This document shows, piece after piece, positions 16,101 to 24,268 of a DNA stretch of 64,000 nucleotides. The stretch is from Taishania sp965247975 (GTDB lineage Bacteria; Bacteroidota; Bacteroidia; Flavobacteriales_D; Crocinitomicaceae), in NCBI GenBank assembly GCA_965247975.1, contig OZ252050.1:1302001-1366000 (forward strand), in the 5' to 3' direction. The notes under the pieces are model-generated. The model did no database searches, was not told where the DNA came from, and saw only the letters and a list, made by a program, of their open reading frames with translations. Both the position numbers and the translations under genes were made by a program. Every line of letters begins with the position of its first letter. The first letter of the stretch is position 1.

Positions 16101-16621
16101 GATGGGATCCAAAAGAAACTTGGGCACTTGTTTCAGTCTTGGTTTATGCAGTCATTTTGCACTTGCGTTTCATTCCAGCTTTAAAAAATAAATTCACCTT
16201 CAATTTGGTCAGTTTTTGGGGATATACTTCCATTTTGTTCACCTTTTTCGGTGTGAATTTTTACTTGGTTGGCTTACATTCATACGCCCAAGGCGACGGA
16301 CTAGCAGAAATTCCGAGTTGGATTTTAATGACTTTCGTGATGTTCTATATTTTTACCGAATTTGCTTGGTTCCGCTACAAAAGATTTGCAAGTGATGCGA
16401 AGGAATTAAATTTTAAATTCTTTGCTAAAAAAGTGCTTTTTATGTTAATCGGATTTTACCTTGTGTACTTATTTATGTGGATGACGCATACAGTTGGCAC
16501 TCCAAAATTTGGGACCATGGTGCTATTCACAGGAATTTTATTCGTAGCAATGAATGGATTCTTAGCTGTGATTCAAATGGTATATCCTAATTCTAAAAAT
16601 CATGAACTTATCGAACTTTAA
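13130..16621 (+). CDS. ccsBA: Fused ResB-CcsA cytochrome c maturation protein (CcsBA)
   Basis: This is a 1163-residue inner-membrane system II haem exporter and cytochrome c synthase. The N-terminal ResB/CcsB part (about 1-500) has four early and late membrane segments around a large periplasmic domain. The C-terminal CcsA part (about 780-1163) has many helices and the tryptophan-rich haem motif WGRYWGWDPKETWAL at about residues 983-997. A histidine-rich linker lies near residues 504-535 (many H with D, E and S). A periplasmic region with cytochrome-associated character (about 540-760) separates the halves. The glutathione peroxidase gene overlaps its 3' end by 20 bases, so the two are co-transcribed. 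The ATG at 13130 is chosen because an upstream TTG lies in the promoter box. Confidence 0.93.
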   Translation: MEKILQFIFSMKMMTVGLILFLVSIGAATLIESTYNIQAAKIIIYNALWFELLLVYLGLSLIANIFRYKMWQREKIATLMFHLSFIVILIGAGITRYISFEGQMRLANPDPQSGALRMVDHIYSSEPKLDMNIDGFQVTFPKNNVMYMSEITDNYFKHEAYYDKGKKDISIEYIDFKAKQIDSLIIHDTIHNFVLDIVTGGMNSNYISKGERMFVGQIPLTFEPKEPTGGIDLYRFKGQMYVKSKFPMNYLPMTEMRKARESGQEIPDSMYVQVAVDSMVMLKSATLYNVGGEQFVFKQLIPNARKMLMPSGRKDVGLDYLTIKVSDGKSSKIVRLAGGMGQIGEEEAFFMNGSNYRFQYGSVPMKLPFSLACNEFRLDRYPGSDAPSSFESTVTVFDPKKESNHKQRIFMNNVMDYDGYRFFQSGYFPDESGTILSVNHDWLGTNVTYLGYLLMSIGMVMSIFARGGRFRDLIGKLDKLSEKRKTISSVVAFLFFTMNLNAQEMNHEDHSGHNHAVGTEHVHDSTAQHQTHSTTQKKPINEMPISFISEEHADKLAHMMVQDFDGRIAPFHTVCDELLRKIHRKNTFTDSKGNTYNAVQTILSMHMSPERWMNEKIVYVSKVLHPSLGITNKYASIKDLLDENKSFKLSKAYDATHQKLDKDKGEFDKQLVKLVERYQIVAAFPAWTYIKMVPVRNDQKRTWFSPMDNQVIANEEAMFRSSMEYFKDLFEAIGTNNYAEADKSLDAFLKLQREAAGDLAPSETKIALEVSYNKMQIFKRAQYSYLLLGLVLLIVFFVRILVNADREGGKAMKWVKRIFTWLTVIIFLYHGAGLLMRWNISGHAPWSNGYEAVIFIAWVTMLAGLLFSKKNAVVIAAAALLAFFMIFVTEMNLLDPEITPLQPVLKSYWLMIHVAIITGSYGFLGLGAIVGFVNLLLYTFRTKKNASVLGTNISELTYISEMTITIGLFMLTIGTFLGGIWANESWGRYWGWDPKETWALVSVLVYAVILHLRFIPALKNKFTFNLVSFWGYTSILFTFFGVNFYLVGLHSYAQGDGLAEIPSWILMTFVMFYIFTEFAWFRYKRFASDAKELNFKFFAKKVLFMLIGFYLVYLFMWMTHTVGTPKFGTMVLFTGILFVAMNGFLAVIQMVYPNSKNHELIEL

Positions 16622-17063
16622 ATTTAATGCCATTGACGGAAAACCGTTTGATGTTGCCAAGCTTTCGGGAAAAAAAGTTCTTGTTGTAAACACAGCTTCT
16701 GCTTGCGGTTTGACCCCACAATTTGAACAACTGGAAGAAATTCACCAGAATTTCAAAGATAAGGGTCTGGTTATTCTAGGATTTCCTTCCAATGATTTCG
16801 CTGCGCAAGATCCAGGTTCTAATGACGAAATTGCTTCTTTTTGTCTGAAAAATTACGGAGTTACATTTCCTATGATGGAAAAAATCGTTGTTAAAGGTGA
16901 AGGTCAACATCCATTGTTTCAATGGCTTACAAGTAACACTGGCGAAGAAGTGAAATGGAACTTCCATAAATACCTCATTGATGAAAATGGCGAATTTGTG
17001 AAAGACTTAAGTCCACAAACATTACCAAATGACGAGCAAATTTTAAATTGGTTGGAGGCTTAA
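16602..17063 (+). CDS. Glutathione peroxidase family protein (Cys-type)
   Basis: This 153-residue thioredoxin-fold peroxidase has the active-site motif NTASACGLTPQ, with cysteine (Cys35) rather than selenocysteine. The second signature is LGFPSNDFAAQDPGSN and the third is WNFHKYLID. Another cysteine in FCLKNYGVTF is positioned like the resolving Cys of thioredoxin-dependent members. The enzyme therefore probably uses thioredoxin and not glutathione. The gene overlaps the end of ccsBA by 20 bases in another frame; its ATG is inside the last ccsBA codons. There is no signal peptide, so it is cytosolic. Confidence 0.92.
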   Translation: MNLSNFKFNAIDGKPFDVAKLSGKKVLVVNTASACGLTPQFEQLEEIHQNFKDKGLVILGFPSNDFAAQDPGSNDEIASFCLKNYGVTFPMMEKIVVKGEGQHPLFQWLTSNTGEEVKWNFHKYLIDENGEFVKDLSPQTLPNDEQILNWLEA

Positions 17064-17124
17064 TTTTTTTATCTTTAAATCCAATATGATAATTTAATTG
17101 TTGGATTCATTTAAATGTATTAAG

Positions 17125-17745
17125 ATGCTAACACGAAATTTCCTTTCCAGAACTTTAGGCATCGTTCTGTTCATGTCTTTTGTAATTCTAAATTCCTGTG
17201 ATTCAACTAAAAATAGTCCTAAGATTAAAAGAATCAATTACGGAAATGGCGAAGTTTATCATGGCCAAACGCTAAACAACGTTCCTCATGGCAAAGGAAA
17301 TCAAGTTTGGTCAAATGGAGACAGGTATATCGGTGAGTTTAATTTTGGCACGGTTGAAGGTGAAGGAGTATATTATTACGCCAATGGCGACCGAAGATCT
17401 GGAAATTTTGTAGATGGATATTTGAATGGAAGAGGGGCTTATTATTTTGGCAATGGTGATATCTATAAAGGAAATTTTAAGGATGATATGTTTGATGGAT
17501 TAGGAACATTATTTTATGCGGACAGCGATCGTTTTGAAGGAAGCTTTAAAAACGATTTGAAACACGGAAAAGGCATCTTTTATTGGTCAGATGGTGAAAA
17601 ACAAATGAGCACATTTTTAAATGATATTGAGAATGGAGAAACAATTTACTACCAAAATGATGGTGTTGTCTATAAAGGTATCCTAAAAAATGGAAAAGGA
17701 ACAATGACAAATCAAGATGACAAAAGCGATTCTTACGAAGTGTAG
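17125..17745 (+). CDS. MORN-repeat lipoprotein
   Basis: This 206-residue protein starts at ATG 17125; an upstream in-frame TTG at 17098 would lengthen it by 9 residues, but the signal peptide is better from 17125. The signal peptide ends in a lipobox ILNSC. About six MORN repeats follow with the pattern YxGxFxxGxxxGxGxxxYxxGD. Examples are GDRYIGEFNFGTVEGEGVYY and GDIYKGNFKDDMFDGLGTLF. MORN units bind lipids or act as spacers in some proteins, but no function is established for bacterial lipoproteins of this type. It follows the glutathione peroxidase gene by about 60 bases. Confidence 0.85.
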   Translation: MLTRNFLSRTLGIVLFMSFVILNSCDSTKNSPKIKRINYGNGEVYHGQTLNNVPHGKGNQVWSNGDRYIGEFNFGTVEGEGVYYYANGDRRSGNFVDGYLNGRGAYYFGNGDIYKGNFKDDMFDGLGTLFYADSDRFEGSFKNDLKHGKGIFYWSDGEKQMSTFLNDIENGETIYYQNDGVVYKGILKNGKGTMTNQDDKSDSYEV

Positions 17746-17840
17746 AAATTTAAATCCAAAAAACGAATTCGTTAGAATCGATTAACCATACAGCGTCCTA
17801 AAATCTTGGAAATTTAAATAAATCTTAGTGCGCACCCCCC

Positions 17841-17980
17841 GAACTTTTAATAGCAATAGCGACGAAGTATGCGGAATCGCGTCACCGTCGTAGCGCTAGC
17901 GAAGACGAATAGTGACAGGCGTGAAGCGATACTTAGATCGCGGTGCACGACGAAAGGAGTGCAATTGCCTTTAAAAGTTC
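17841..17980. repeat. 140-bp element with GAACTTTTAA terminal inverted repeats
   Basis: The left end GAACTTTTAATAGCAAT (17841-17857) and the complement of the right end (GAACTTTTAAAGGCAAT, 17964-17980) match at 15 of 17 bases. Between them is a GC-richer core with nested inverted repeats, including AAGTAT...ATACTT and GTCGTAGCGCTAGCGAAGAC. It resembles the hairpin-rich cores of the MITE-like element but has different ends. It fills the spacer between the MORN gene and bshB1. No gene is supported in it. Confidence 0.55.
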
Positions 17981-18056
17981 TTGATTTTTTTTACCTTCGG
18001 TGCTACTATCGTGGTGTTTCTTTTTTTCATCAAGGAAAAAAAGAAAATAAACTTCT

Positions 18057-18064
18057 TACTTTTG
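18057..18064 (+). promoter_or_regulatory. -7 promoter box (TACTTTTG) for bshB1
   Basis: A TAnnTTTG match 25 bases before the bshB1 ATG, beyond the end of the 140-bp repeat element. Confidence 0.55.
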
Positions 18065-18089
18065 CCTTAATAATTAACTCGCTAAAAGA

Positions 18090-18806
18090 ATGAAACTTGA
18101 TATACTTGCGTTCGCTGCGCACCCAGATGATGTTGAATTAGCTGCATCAGGCACCTTGATGAAACACATCGCTCTTGGCAAAAAGGTAGGGATTGTAGAT
18201 TTAACTCAAGGCGAATTAGGATCGAGAGGAACCAAAGATACACGTTTTGTGGAAGCGCAGGAATCTTCCAGAATCATGGGGATTCATTACCGTACCAATT
18301 TGAAAATGAGGGATGGGTTCTTTGATTTATCGGAAGAAAATAAATTGGCGATTGTACAAGAAATTCGAAGATGTCAACCAGAAATTATTTTAGCCAATGC
18401 AATGGAAGATCGACACCCGGATCATGGAAGAGCTGGAAAATTGGTGAGCGAAGCATGTTTTTTGGCGGGACTTCAAAAAGTTGAAACATTTATAGATGGT
18501 ATTGCTCAAACGGCATTTCGACCAAAGGTAGTTTATCATTACATCCAAGACCGCTACTTGACTCCTGATTTTGCAGTAGATATTTCGGAATTCAAAGAAC
18601 GGAAACTTGAAGCCATTCTTGCTTTTAAAACTCAATTTTATGATCCAAATTCTACTGAACCTCAAACACCCATTTCAGGAAAAGATTTTTTAGATTTTAT
18701 GGATTCTCGCATGCGCGAATTTGGTCGACCAATCGGTGCGAAATTTGCCGAAGGATTCACGGTGGAGCGATGTTTGGGCGTGGAGAGTTTGTTTGATTTG
18801 ATATAA
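18090..18806 (+). CDS. bshB1: Bacillithiol biosynthesis deacetylase BshB1
   Basis: BshB1 removes the acetyl group from GlcNAc-malate to give GlcN-malate, the second step of bacillithiol synthesis, a low-molecular-weight thiol used by Firmicutes and many Bacteroidota. The 238-residue PIG-L/LmbE-fold protein shows the zinc-site motif AAHPDDVE (about 9-16), then DLTQGELGSRGT, and the HPDHGRAG motif (about 109-116). These carry the metal-binding His and Asp residues. The C-terminal region with KTQFYDPNS is typical of BshB1. The bshA and bshC partners are not in the window. Confidence 0.93.
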   Translation: MKLDILAFAAHPDDVELAASGTLMKHIALGKKVGIVDLTQGELGSRGTKDTRFVEAQESSRIMGIHYRTNLKMRDGFFDLSEENKLAIVQEIRRCQPEIILANAMEDRHPDHGRAGKLVSEACFLAGLQKVETFIDGIAQTAFRPKVVYHYIQDRYLTPDFAVDISEFKERKLEAILAFKTQFYDPNSTEPQTPISGKDFLDFMDSRMREFGRPIGAKFAEGFTVERCLGVESLFDLI

Positions 18807-18995
18807 GATTTAATTCCATTCGTTTGAGTAGATATTTTATCGAATAACTTATCCCCAGATGCCTTTGGCTCAAATTCAAAGGATTGATTCTTTTTTTTTG
18901 ACGTATTAATGTTTGGCACAAAATTTAGTGTTCTTGGGATTTAATTCGCAATTTTAAACTTAACTTGCGTGATTTTTTAACTAATAAAAGGTGAA

Positions 18996-21089
18996 TTGAA
19001 GGGATTAAGCTTTTCTTGTAATTGTCCATTTAAACTAGACTACTTATGTGCTGTTTTTAGGGTAATCATTGCCTTTTATTTTTCAATTGCTAGTGTTTCG
19101 GCTCAGATCAATGTAGAAGATAATGCTTGGAAAGTTGTTCAAAATTTTGAGAAATTCCACTACAAACCAAAACAAATAGACGCACAATTTGCACAAGCAC
19201 TTAGTAGAAGATTTGTTAAATTACTCGATGAAAGAGGTTATTATTTTACCTCAGAAGATATTTCAGAAATAAATGCAAAGGCTAGTTCATTGCCGAATGA
19301 TTTAGTTTCAAAGAAGAAGGATTTTTTTGATTTTGTGCTAAAACGTTATGAATCCAAACTAAAGTATGTTGAAAAGGTGATTGATTCTTATAAAGTGAAA
19401 ACGATAGCATTAAAGAATGAAACACTCACCCTAGATCGAAAGGATGTTTACATCGCCGCAAAAGATTTTGAATCAAAATGGGATAAAGTCATTACAGCGC
19501 GCATTCTTAGGTCTTATTTTAGCGAGAGCGATTCGGTAGAACTTTTGAATCCACCAACAAAGGAAGATCTTGAAAAAATCAAACTCGAAGTGATTCAATC
19601 GGAAAAAGAACACATTGCACGAAAATTAGAATCTAGTTTGAGTTTGCACGATTTTGTGAGTGAAAATTACTTCAAAGCCATTGCACTCACTTACGATCCA
19701 CATTCGGATTATTTTTCTCTTACAGAAAAAGAAGAATTTAATTTGGATTTATCAAAGGAAATTGTCGCGTTTGGCTTTTCACTTACATTGAATGAATCCA
19801 ATGAGTTCAGTATATCAGCTATTATTCCTGGTAGCCCAGCATGGAAAAGCAATGTTCTAAATGAAGATGATGTGATAATTCAGGCAAAATCAGATGGTAG
19901 AATATTTAAATTTGAAAACAAAACGCTGGTTCAAGTGCGAAAGTATTTGGCAGATGAAAAACAAAATTCAATTCACTTTTGGATTCGTAAAAAAAATGGT
20001 GAAGAAATTGAATTGGATCTTTCAAAGGAAGCCATAGATGTGGAAGAAAATTTGATTGAGAGCTTTATTCTTGAGGGAAATGAAAAAATTGCGTACATCT
20101 ATTTACCTTCTTTTTATTCCAAAGGTGATGAGCAATTTTCGCTTTCAACTGGTTGTGCAAATGATGTCGCCAAAGAATTGGTGCACCTGCAAAACGAAGG
20201 CGTATCAGGATTAATTTTTGATTTAAGAGGTAATGGCGGTGGCTCCATGCTCGAAGCAATTCTCCTCGCTGGAATTTTTGTTGACTATGGTGCCTTGTCT
20301 ATCTTCGCTGGTCGAGATACAGATCCAGAAACGTTAAAAGATATTAACAAAGGGATACTTTTCGATAAACCAATGGTCGTGCTTGTAGATCAGTTCAGTG
20401 CTTCGGCGAGTGAATTGTTTGCTGCTGCAATGCAAGATCACAATCGTGCAGTTATAGTTGGATCCGCAACTTATGGCAAGTCAACGGCTCAAGTTATACT
20501 CCCTCTAAATGCGTTCGAAGAGCCAGCGAAAGGAAATCCTGAGGCATTTATTAAAGTTACCAATGGTGCTTTTTACCGCGTAACAGGTAATACACACCAA
20601 GGTGAAGGAATCATGCCAGACATACAATTGCCGAATTATTATGATTATGCTGAAATTAAAGAGCGAAATGAACCAGAAGTTTTAAAATTAGAACCAATTG
20701 TCAAAAAGACCTATTATTTCGCATTGCCTGAATTACCGAATGAGAATTTAGTCAAAAAAAGTAGTCAACGTATTGAATTAAATAGTCATTTCAATAAAAT
20801 TATGTCCGAAAACAAAGAATTTGGAATACAAGTCAGCAAGTATAATATACCTTTATCTTTTGATTTGTACAAAAATGATTGGTTAAAAGAAGATCGCGAA
20901 GAAAAAGCTTCTCCTTCAAACCACTTTAAAGTTCGGAATCTAAATTATACAGAGCAAAAAGGAAGCATTGATATTCACATTGGTTCTAAAGAGTTGAACG
21001 AATTTAACATTAAAAATATTCAAGAAGATATCTATATCGAAGAGTCTTTTTTTATTATAAACGATTTAATACAATCACAAAACAAATAA
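18996..21089 (+). CDS. S41-family C-terminal processing (tail-specific) protease
   Basis: This 697-residue periplasmic serine protease is of the Prc/CtpA type. A signal peptide ends near SVSAQ (residue 36). The N-terminal helical region (about 40-215) leads to YDPHSDYFS, then a PDZ domain (about 240-330). The catalytic domain has FDLRGNGGG, the nucleophile in FSASASELF (Ser about 468-470) and the general-base Lys in YGKSTAQ (about 493). The only in-frame start that keeps the signal peptide is TTG at 18996; the frame is closed by TAA at 18978 upstream, and AAAGGTGAA lies just before. The next gene starts 3 bases downstream and is probably co-translated. Confidence 0.9.
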   Translation: MKGLSFSCNCPFKLDYLCAVFRVIIAFYFSIASVSAQINVEDNAWKVVQNFEKFHYKPKQIDAQFAQALSRRFVKLLDERGYYFTSEDISEINAKASSLPNDLVSKKKDFFDFVLKRYESKLKYVEKVIDSYKVKTIALKNETLTLDRKDVYIAAKDFESKWDKVITARILRSYFSESDSVELLNPPTKEDLEKIKLEVIQSEKEHIARKLESSLSLHDFVSENYFKAIALTYDPHSDYFSLTEKEEFNLDLSKEIVAFGFSLTLNESNEFSISAIIPGSPAWKSNVLNEDDVIIQAKSDGRIFKFENKTLVQVRKYLADEKQNSIHFWIRKKNGEEIELDLSKEAIDVEENLIESFILEGNEKIAYIYLPSFYSKGDEQFSLSTGCANDVAKELVHLQNEGVSGLIFDLRGNGGGSMLEAILLAGIFVDYGALSIFAGRDTDPETLKDINKGILFDKPMVVLVDQFSASASELFAAAMQDHNRAVIVGSATYGKSTAQVILPLNAFEEPAKGNPEAFIKVTNGAFYRVTGNTHQGEGIMPDIQLPNYYDYAEIKERNEPEVLKLEPIVKKTYYFALPELPNENLVKKSSQRIELNSHFNKIMSENKEFGIQVSKYNIPLSFDLYKNDWLKEDREEKASPSNHFKVRNLNYTEQKGSIDIHIGSKELNEFNIKNIQEDIYIEESFFIINDLIQSQNK

Positions 21090-21091
21090 CA

Positions 21092-22129
21092 ATGAAACAT
21101 TTATTTTCTACCCTCCTAATCTTAATGATAGGATTTAATTCTCAAACCTCAATGGCACAAAACCAAAGCTCCGCTGTTGATTATATGAATGAATTGACAA
21201 CCTCTTTTAAAGCTGTCAAAGAAGAAACGTGGCAGTATTTAAAAGCGATAACTAGAGGAAAAGGCGCTCGTAAAGTTGAATCCAAACGCCAAGCATTAAT
21301 TGCTCAGCTGAGCACAGCCAAAGCCGATACAAAAAAAATGAAAGACTTTAAAGGTGATGCAAGTTTGAAAACTAGTATTGAGAAGTACTTTGAAATCAGC
21401 TACATCGTTTTGAAAGAAGATTTCGATAAAATTTTGGATATGGAGGACATTTCAGAACAGTCGTATGATGCCATGGAAGCGTATCTTCTAGCAAAAGAGT
21501 TGGCAAATAAAAAATTGGATGACGCATTTAGTGATGTACAAGCTTCTCAAAAAACTTTTTGCGATAAAAACGACATTACACTACTTGAAGGTGAACAAGA
21601 CAAGCAAACGAAGAAAATGATTAAAGCAAGCAACACGTTAAATTATTACAATGACCTTTATTTAATATTTTTCAAGGTTTATAAACAAGAAGCTTACGTT
21701 TTGGATGCACTTCAACGGAATGACATTTCAAGTTTCACTCAAAACAACCAGACTTTAGAAAAAGATGCGAAAGCAGCATTGGAAAAATTAAAGGCACAGG
21801 CTGATTACGAAGGTGACAAATCATTAGTTTTAGCGGCGCAAGAAGTGACTACGTTTTACATGCGCGAAGCTCAAAAGGATTTCAAAACCATATCAGACTT
21901 TTACACAAAAAAAGATGCTTTTGAAAAAATTCAGAAAAATTTTGAAGCCAAAAGTAAAAAGGACAGAACGCAAGCAGATGTAGATGAAATTAACAAAGCG
22001 GGGCAAGAGTACAATGACGCGGTCGCAAAATTCAACAAAACAAATGAGGTACTTAACAAAGAACGAAATGCTTTTTTGAATCAATGGAACTCCAAAGTAG
22101 AAGCATTTATGGACAAACACGCAAATTAA
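21092..22129 (+). CDS. Secreted helical protein of unknown function
   Basis: I do not recognise this 345-residue protein. A signal peptide ends near TSMAQ (residue 23). The mature protein is almost entirely helix-forming and charged, rich in K, D, E, A and Q, with long heptad-like stretches near residues 120-180 and 270-345. No transmembrane segment or lipobox is present, so it is probably periplasmic or surface-released. It begins 3 bases after the S41 protease stop, so it could be a substrate, adaptor or lipoprotein-interacting partner of that protease. A hairpin terminator follows. Confidence 0.7.
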   Translation: MKHLFSTLLILMIGFNSQTSMAQNQSSAVDYMNELTTSFKAVKEETWQYLKAITRGKGARKVESKRQALIAQLSTAKADTKKMKDFKGDASLKTSIEKYFEISYIVLKEDFDKILDMEDISEQSYDAMEAYLLAKELANKKLDDAFSDVQASQKTFCDKNDITLLEGEQDKQTKKMIKASNTLNYYNDLYLIFFKVYKQEAYVLDALQRNDISSFTQNNQTLEKDAKAALEKLKAQADYEGDKSLVLAAQEVTTFYMREAQKDFKTISDFYTKKDAFEKIQKNFEAKSKKDRTQADVDEINKAGQEYNDAVAKFNKTNEVLNKERNAFLNQWNSKVEAFMDKHAN

Positions 22130-22181
22130 TCGCGTATAAATCCCCCGTAAATAATGGTTAAACTTATGTTAACCAAGCAAC

Positions 22182-22225
22182 AAAAGAACGTCAATTCATT
22201 TATTTAAATGGTTGACGTTCTTTTT
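22182..22225 (+). terminator. Rho-independent terminator before deaD
   Basis: AAAAGAACGTCAA and TTGACGTTCTTTT pair around a 17-base AT-rich loop, followed by more Ts. It ends 6 bases before the -7 box of the next gene. Confidence 0.8.
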
Positions 22226-22230
22226 CTACG

Positions 22231-22238
22231 TACCTTTG
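22231..22238 (+). promoter_or_regulatory. -7 promoter box (TACCTTTG) for the DEAD-box helicase
   Basis: A TAnnTTTG match followed by CACC, 24 bases before ATG 22262. The -33 region falls within the preceding terminator stem. An in-frame ATG at 22208 lies upstream of the box and is not a start. Confidence 0.65.
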
Positions 22239-22261
22239 CACCCAATTTAATAAAATATAGA

Positions 22262-24238
22262 ATGACATTTGAAGAACTCGGGCTAAAGAGTGGGGTGTTG
22301 AAGTCGTTAAAAGAACTGGGTTTTGAAACACCGACTCCGATCCAAATGGAAGCTATTCCTCACCTTCTTGGTGATGAATCTGACTTCGTTGGTTTAGCTC
22401 AAACTGGGACAGGGAAGACAGCCGCTTTTGGCCTTCCATTAGTAAGTAAAGTAAAAGAAGGAACAAGGATTCCTCAAGGATTGGTAATTTGCCCAACACG
22501 CGAATTATGTTTGCAAATCACAAAAGATTTACAAAATTACTCCAAACATTTAGATTTAAGCATTGTTGCTGTTTATGGTGGAACGGATATCCGTCGCCAA
22601 ATGCAAGATGTGAAAAATGGTGTAGCCATCGTGGTGGCAACTCCAGGTAGATTAGTAGATTTAACCAAACGCAAAGCCATCCGAATGGATGAAATTGAGT
22701 GGGTAGTGCTCGATGAAGCCGATGAAATGCTCAACATGGGATTCAAGGAAGACATCGATCTTATCCTCGAAAGTACACCAGTTGAAAAAAATGTGTGGCT
22801 CTTTTCGGCGACAATGCCTAAAGAAGTAGCGCTTATTGCAAAAAACTACATGGACAATCCATTGGAGGTGAGCATTGGACACAAAAATCAAACAAACGAA
22901 AACATTGATCACATCTATTTTTCAGTAAAAGAAAAAGACAGATATTCAGCGTTGAAACGTTTAATCGACTTTAATCCAAATATTTATGGATTAATTTTCT
23001 GTCGTACGAGACGTGAAACTGCGATGGTTGCAGAACAATTAGCGAAAGAAAGTTACAGCGCTGAACCGTTGCATGGTGATTTATCTCAAGCGCAACGCGA
23101 CAGTGTAATGAAACGCTTCCGTGATAAATCAATCCAAATTTTGGTAGCAACAGATGTGGCTGCACGTGGATTGGATGTTGACGACATTACGCATGTAATC
23201 AATTATAATTTACCTGACGATATTGAAAACTATACGCACCGTTCTGGTCGTACAGCTCGCGCTGGTAAAAAAGGTGAATCTCTCGTGTTGATTAACACAC
23301 GTGAAATGCACAAAATCAAAGCAATTGAGCGTGCAATTCGCACAACTTTTACGGTTGGGACAATTCCAAATGCAAAAGAAATTTGCGAAATCCAATTGAT
23401 GAAATTAGTCGATAAAGTGATTTCAACAGAAGTGAGAGATAGCGATATTGAGGAGTTTTTACCTCTTGTAATGCGTGAGTTTGAAAATCTTTCGAAAGAA
23501 GAAATTGTAAAACAATTTATCTCCGCAGAATTCAACCGCTTTATTGAATACTACGAGCGTGCTGGCGATTTGAATGCCAAAGCAGGTTCTGAACGTGGTG
23601 AAAGAAGCGAACGTGGCGAAAGAGGTGAACGAGGAGAACGCAGCGAGCGTGGAGATCGTGAACGTCGTCCAAGAAATGATGAAAACAAAACGCGTTTCTT
23701 CGTGAATTTAGGAAAACGTGATGGCTTAAATCCAGGTGGTTTGTTGCGTGTTATTTGCGACAGCACAGGATTGACTTCAGATAAAATTGGTCGTATTGAC
23801 ATTCTTGCATCTTTTTCGTTTTTCGAAGCCGATAATGAATTGGCAAACAACATCGTTGACAAAGTAAACGGAAGCGAATACGAAGGAAATCGTGTGAGCG
23901 TGGAAGTAACTAAGAGCAAAGACGGTGGAGGCAGCAAAGGCGGTGGCGGAAGAAGCGGAGGTTTCGGAGGTCAACGTAGCGGCGGAAGTTTTGGATCAAG
24001 AAGAGATGGAGATCGTGGAAGCGATAGAGGTGGATTCAAGGGTAAACGTGAAGGTGGATCAACTGGAGGTTTTGCAAAACGTGAAGGATCTTCTGACAGA
24101 GGAGGTTACAAAGGAAGTAGCTCTTCTGAACGTGGAAATTTTAAACCAAAACGTGAAGGTTCAAGTTCTGACAAAGGTGGATTTAGAGCACGTCGAGGCG
24201 ATTCAAGCACAGGTACACGAAGACCAAGAAGAGATTAA
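22262..24238 (+). CDS. deaD: DEAD-box ATP-dependent RNA helicase (DeaD/CsdA-like)
   Basis: This 658-residue helicase unwinds structured RNA in ribosome assembly, translation or decay. Visible motifs are AQTGTGKTAAF (motif I), PTRELCLQ, TPGRLVD, VLDEADEML (DEAD), FSATMP (motif III), DVAARGLDVDD and HRSGRTARAGK (motif VI). A DbpA-type RNA-binding domain follows at about residues 470-555 (TRFFVNLGKRDGLNPGGLL). The ends of the protein are low-complexity RG/RGE and GG/RS-rich tracts: about 440-465 before the DbpA domain, and 560-658 after it. The start is ATG 22262, downstream of the promoter box. typA follows after 30 bases, probably in the same transcript, linking two translation-stress factors. 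Confidence 0.92.
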   Translation: MTFEELGLKSGVLKSLKELGFETPTPIQMEAIPHLLGDESDFVGLAQTGTGKTAAFGLPLVSKVKEGTRIPQGLVICPTRELCLQITKDLQNYSKHLDLSIVAVYGGTDIRRQMQDVKNGVAIVVATPGRLVDLTKRKAIRMDEIEWVVLDEADEMLNMGFKEDIDLILESTPVEKNVWLFSATMPKEVALIAKNYMDNPLEVSIGHKNQTNENIDHIYFSVKEKDRYSALKRLIDFNPNIYGLIFCRTRRETAMVAEQLAKESYSAEPLHGDLSQAQRDSVMKRFRDKSIQILVATDVAARGLDVDDITHVINYNLPDDIENYTHRSGRTARAGKKGESLVLINTREMHKIKAIERAIRTTFTVGTIPNAKEICEIQLMKLVDKVISTEVRDSDIEEFLPLVMREFENLSKEEIVKQFISAEFNRFIEYYERAGDLNAKAGSERGERSERGERGERGERSERGDRERRPRNDENKTRFFVNLGKRDGLNPGGLLRVICDSTGLTSDKIGRIDILASFSFFEADNELANNIVDKVNGSEYEGNRVSVEVTKSKDGGGSKGGGGRSGGFGGQRSGGSFGSRRDGDRGSDRGGFKGKREGGSTGGFAKREGSSDRGGYKGSSSSERGNFKPKREGSSSDKGGFRARRGDSSTGTRRPRRD

Positions 24239-24268
24239 TTGGAAGAAAAAATCATTACGAAGAGTTAA

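Noticed and set aside
22208..22261. Upstream ATG start for the DEAD-box helicase
   Set aside because: It lies in the terminator stem and upstream of the promoter box; ATG 22262 has the normal helicase N-terminus.
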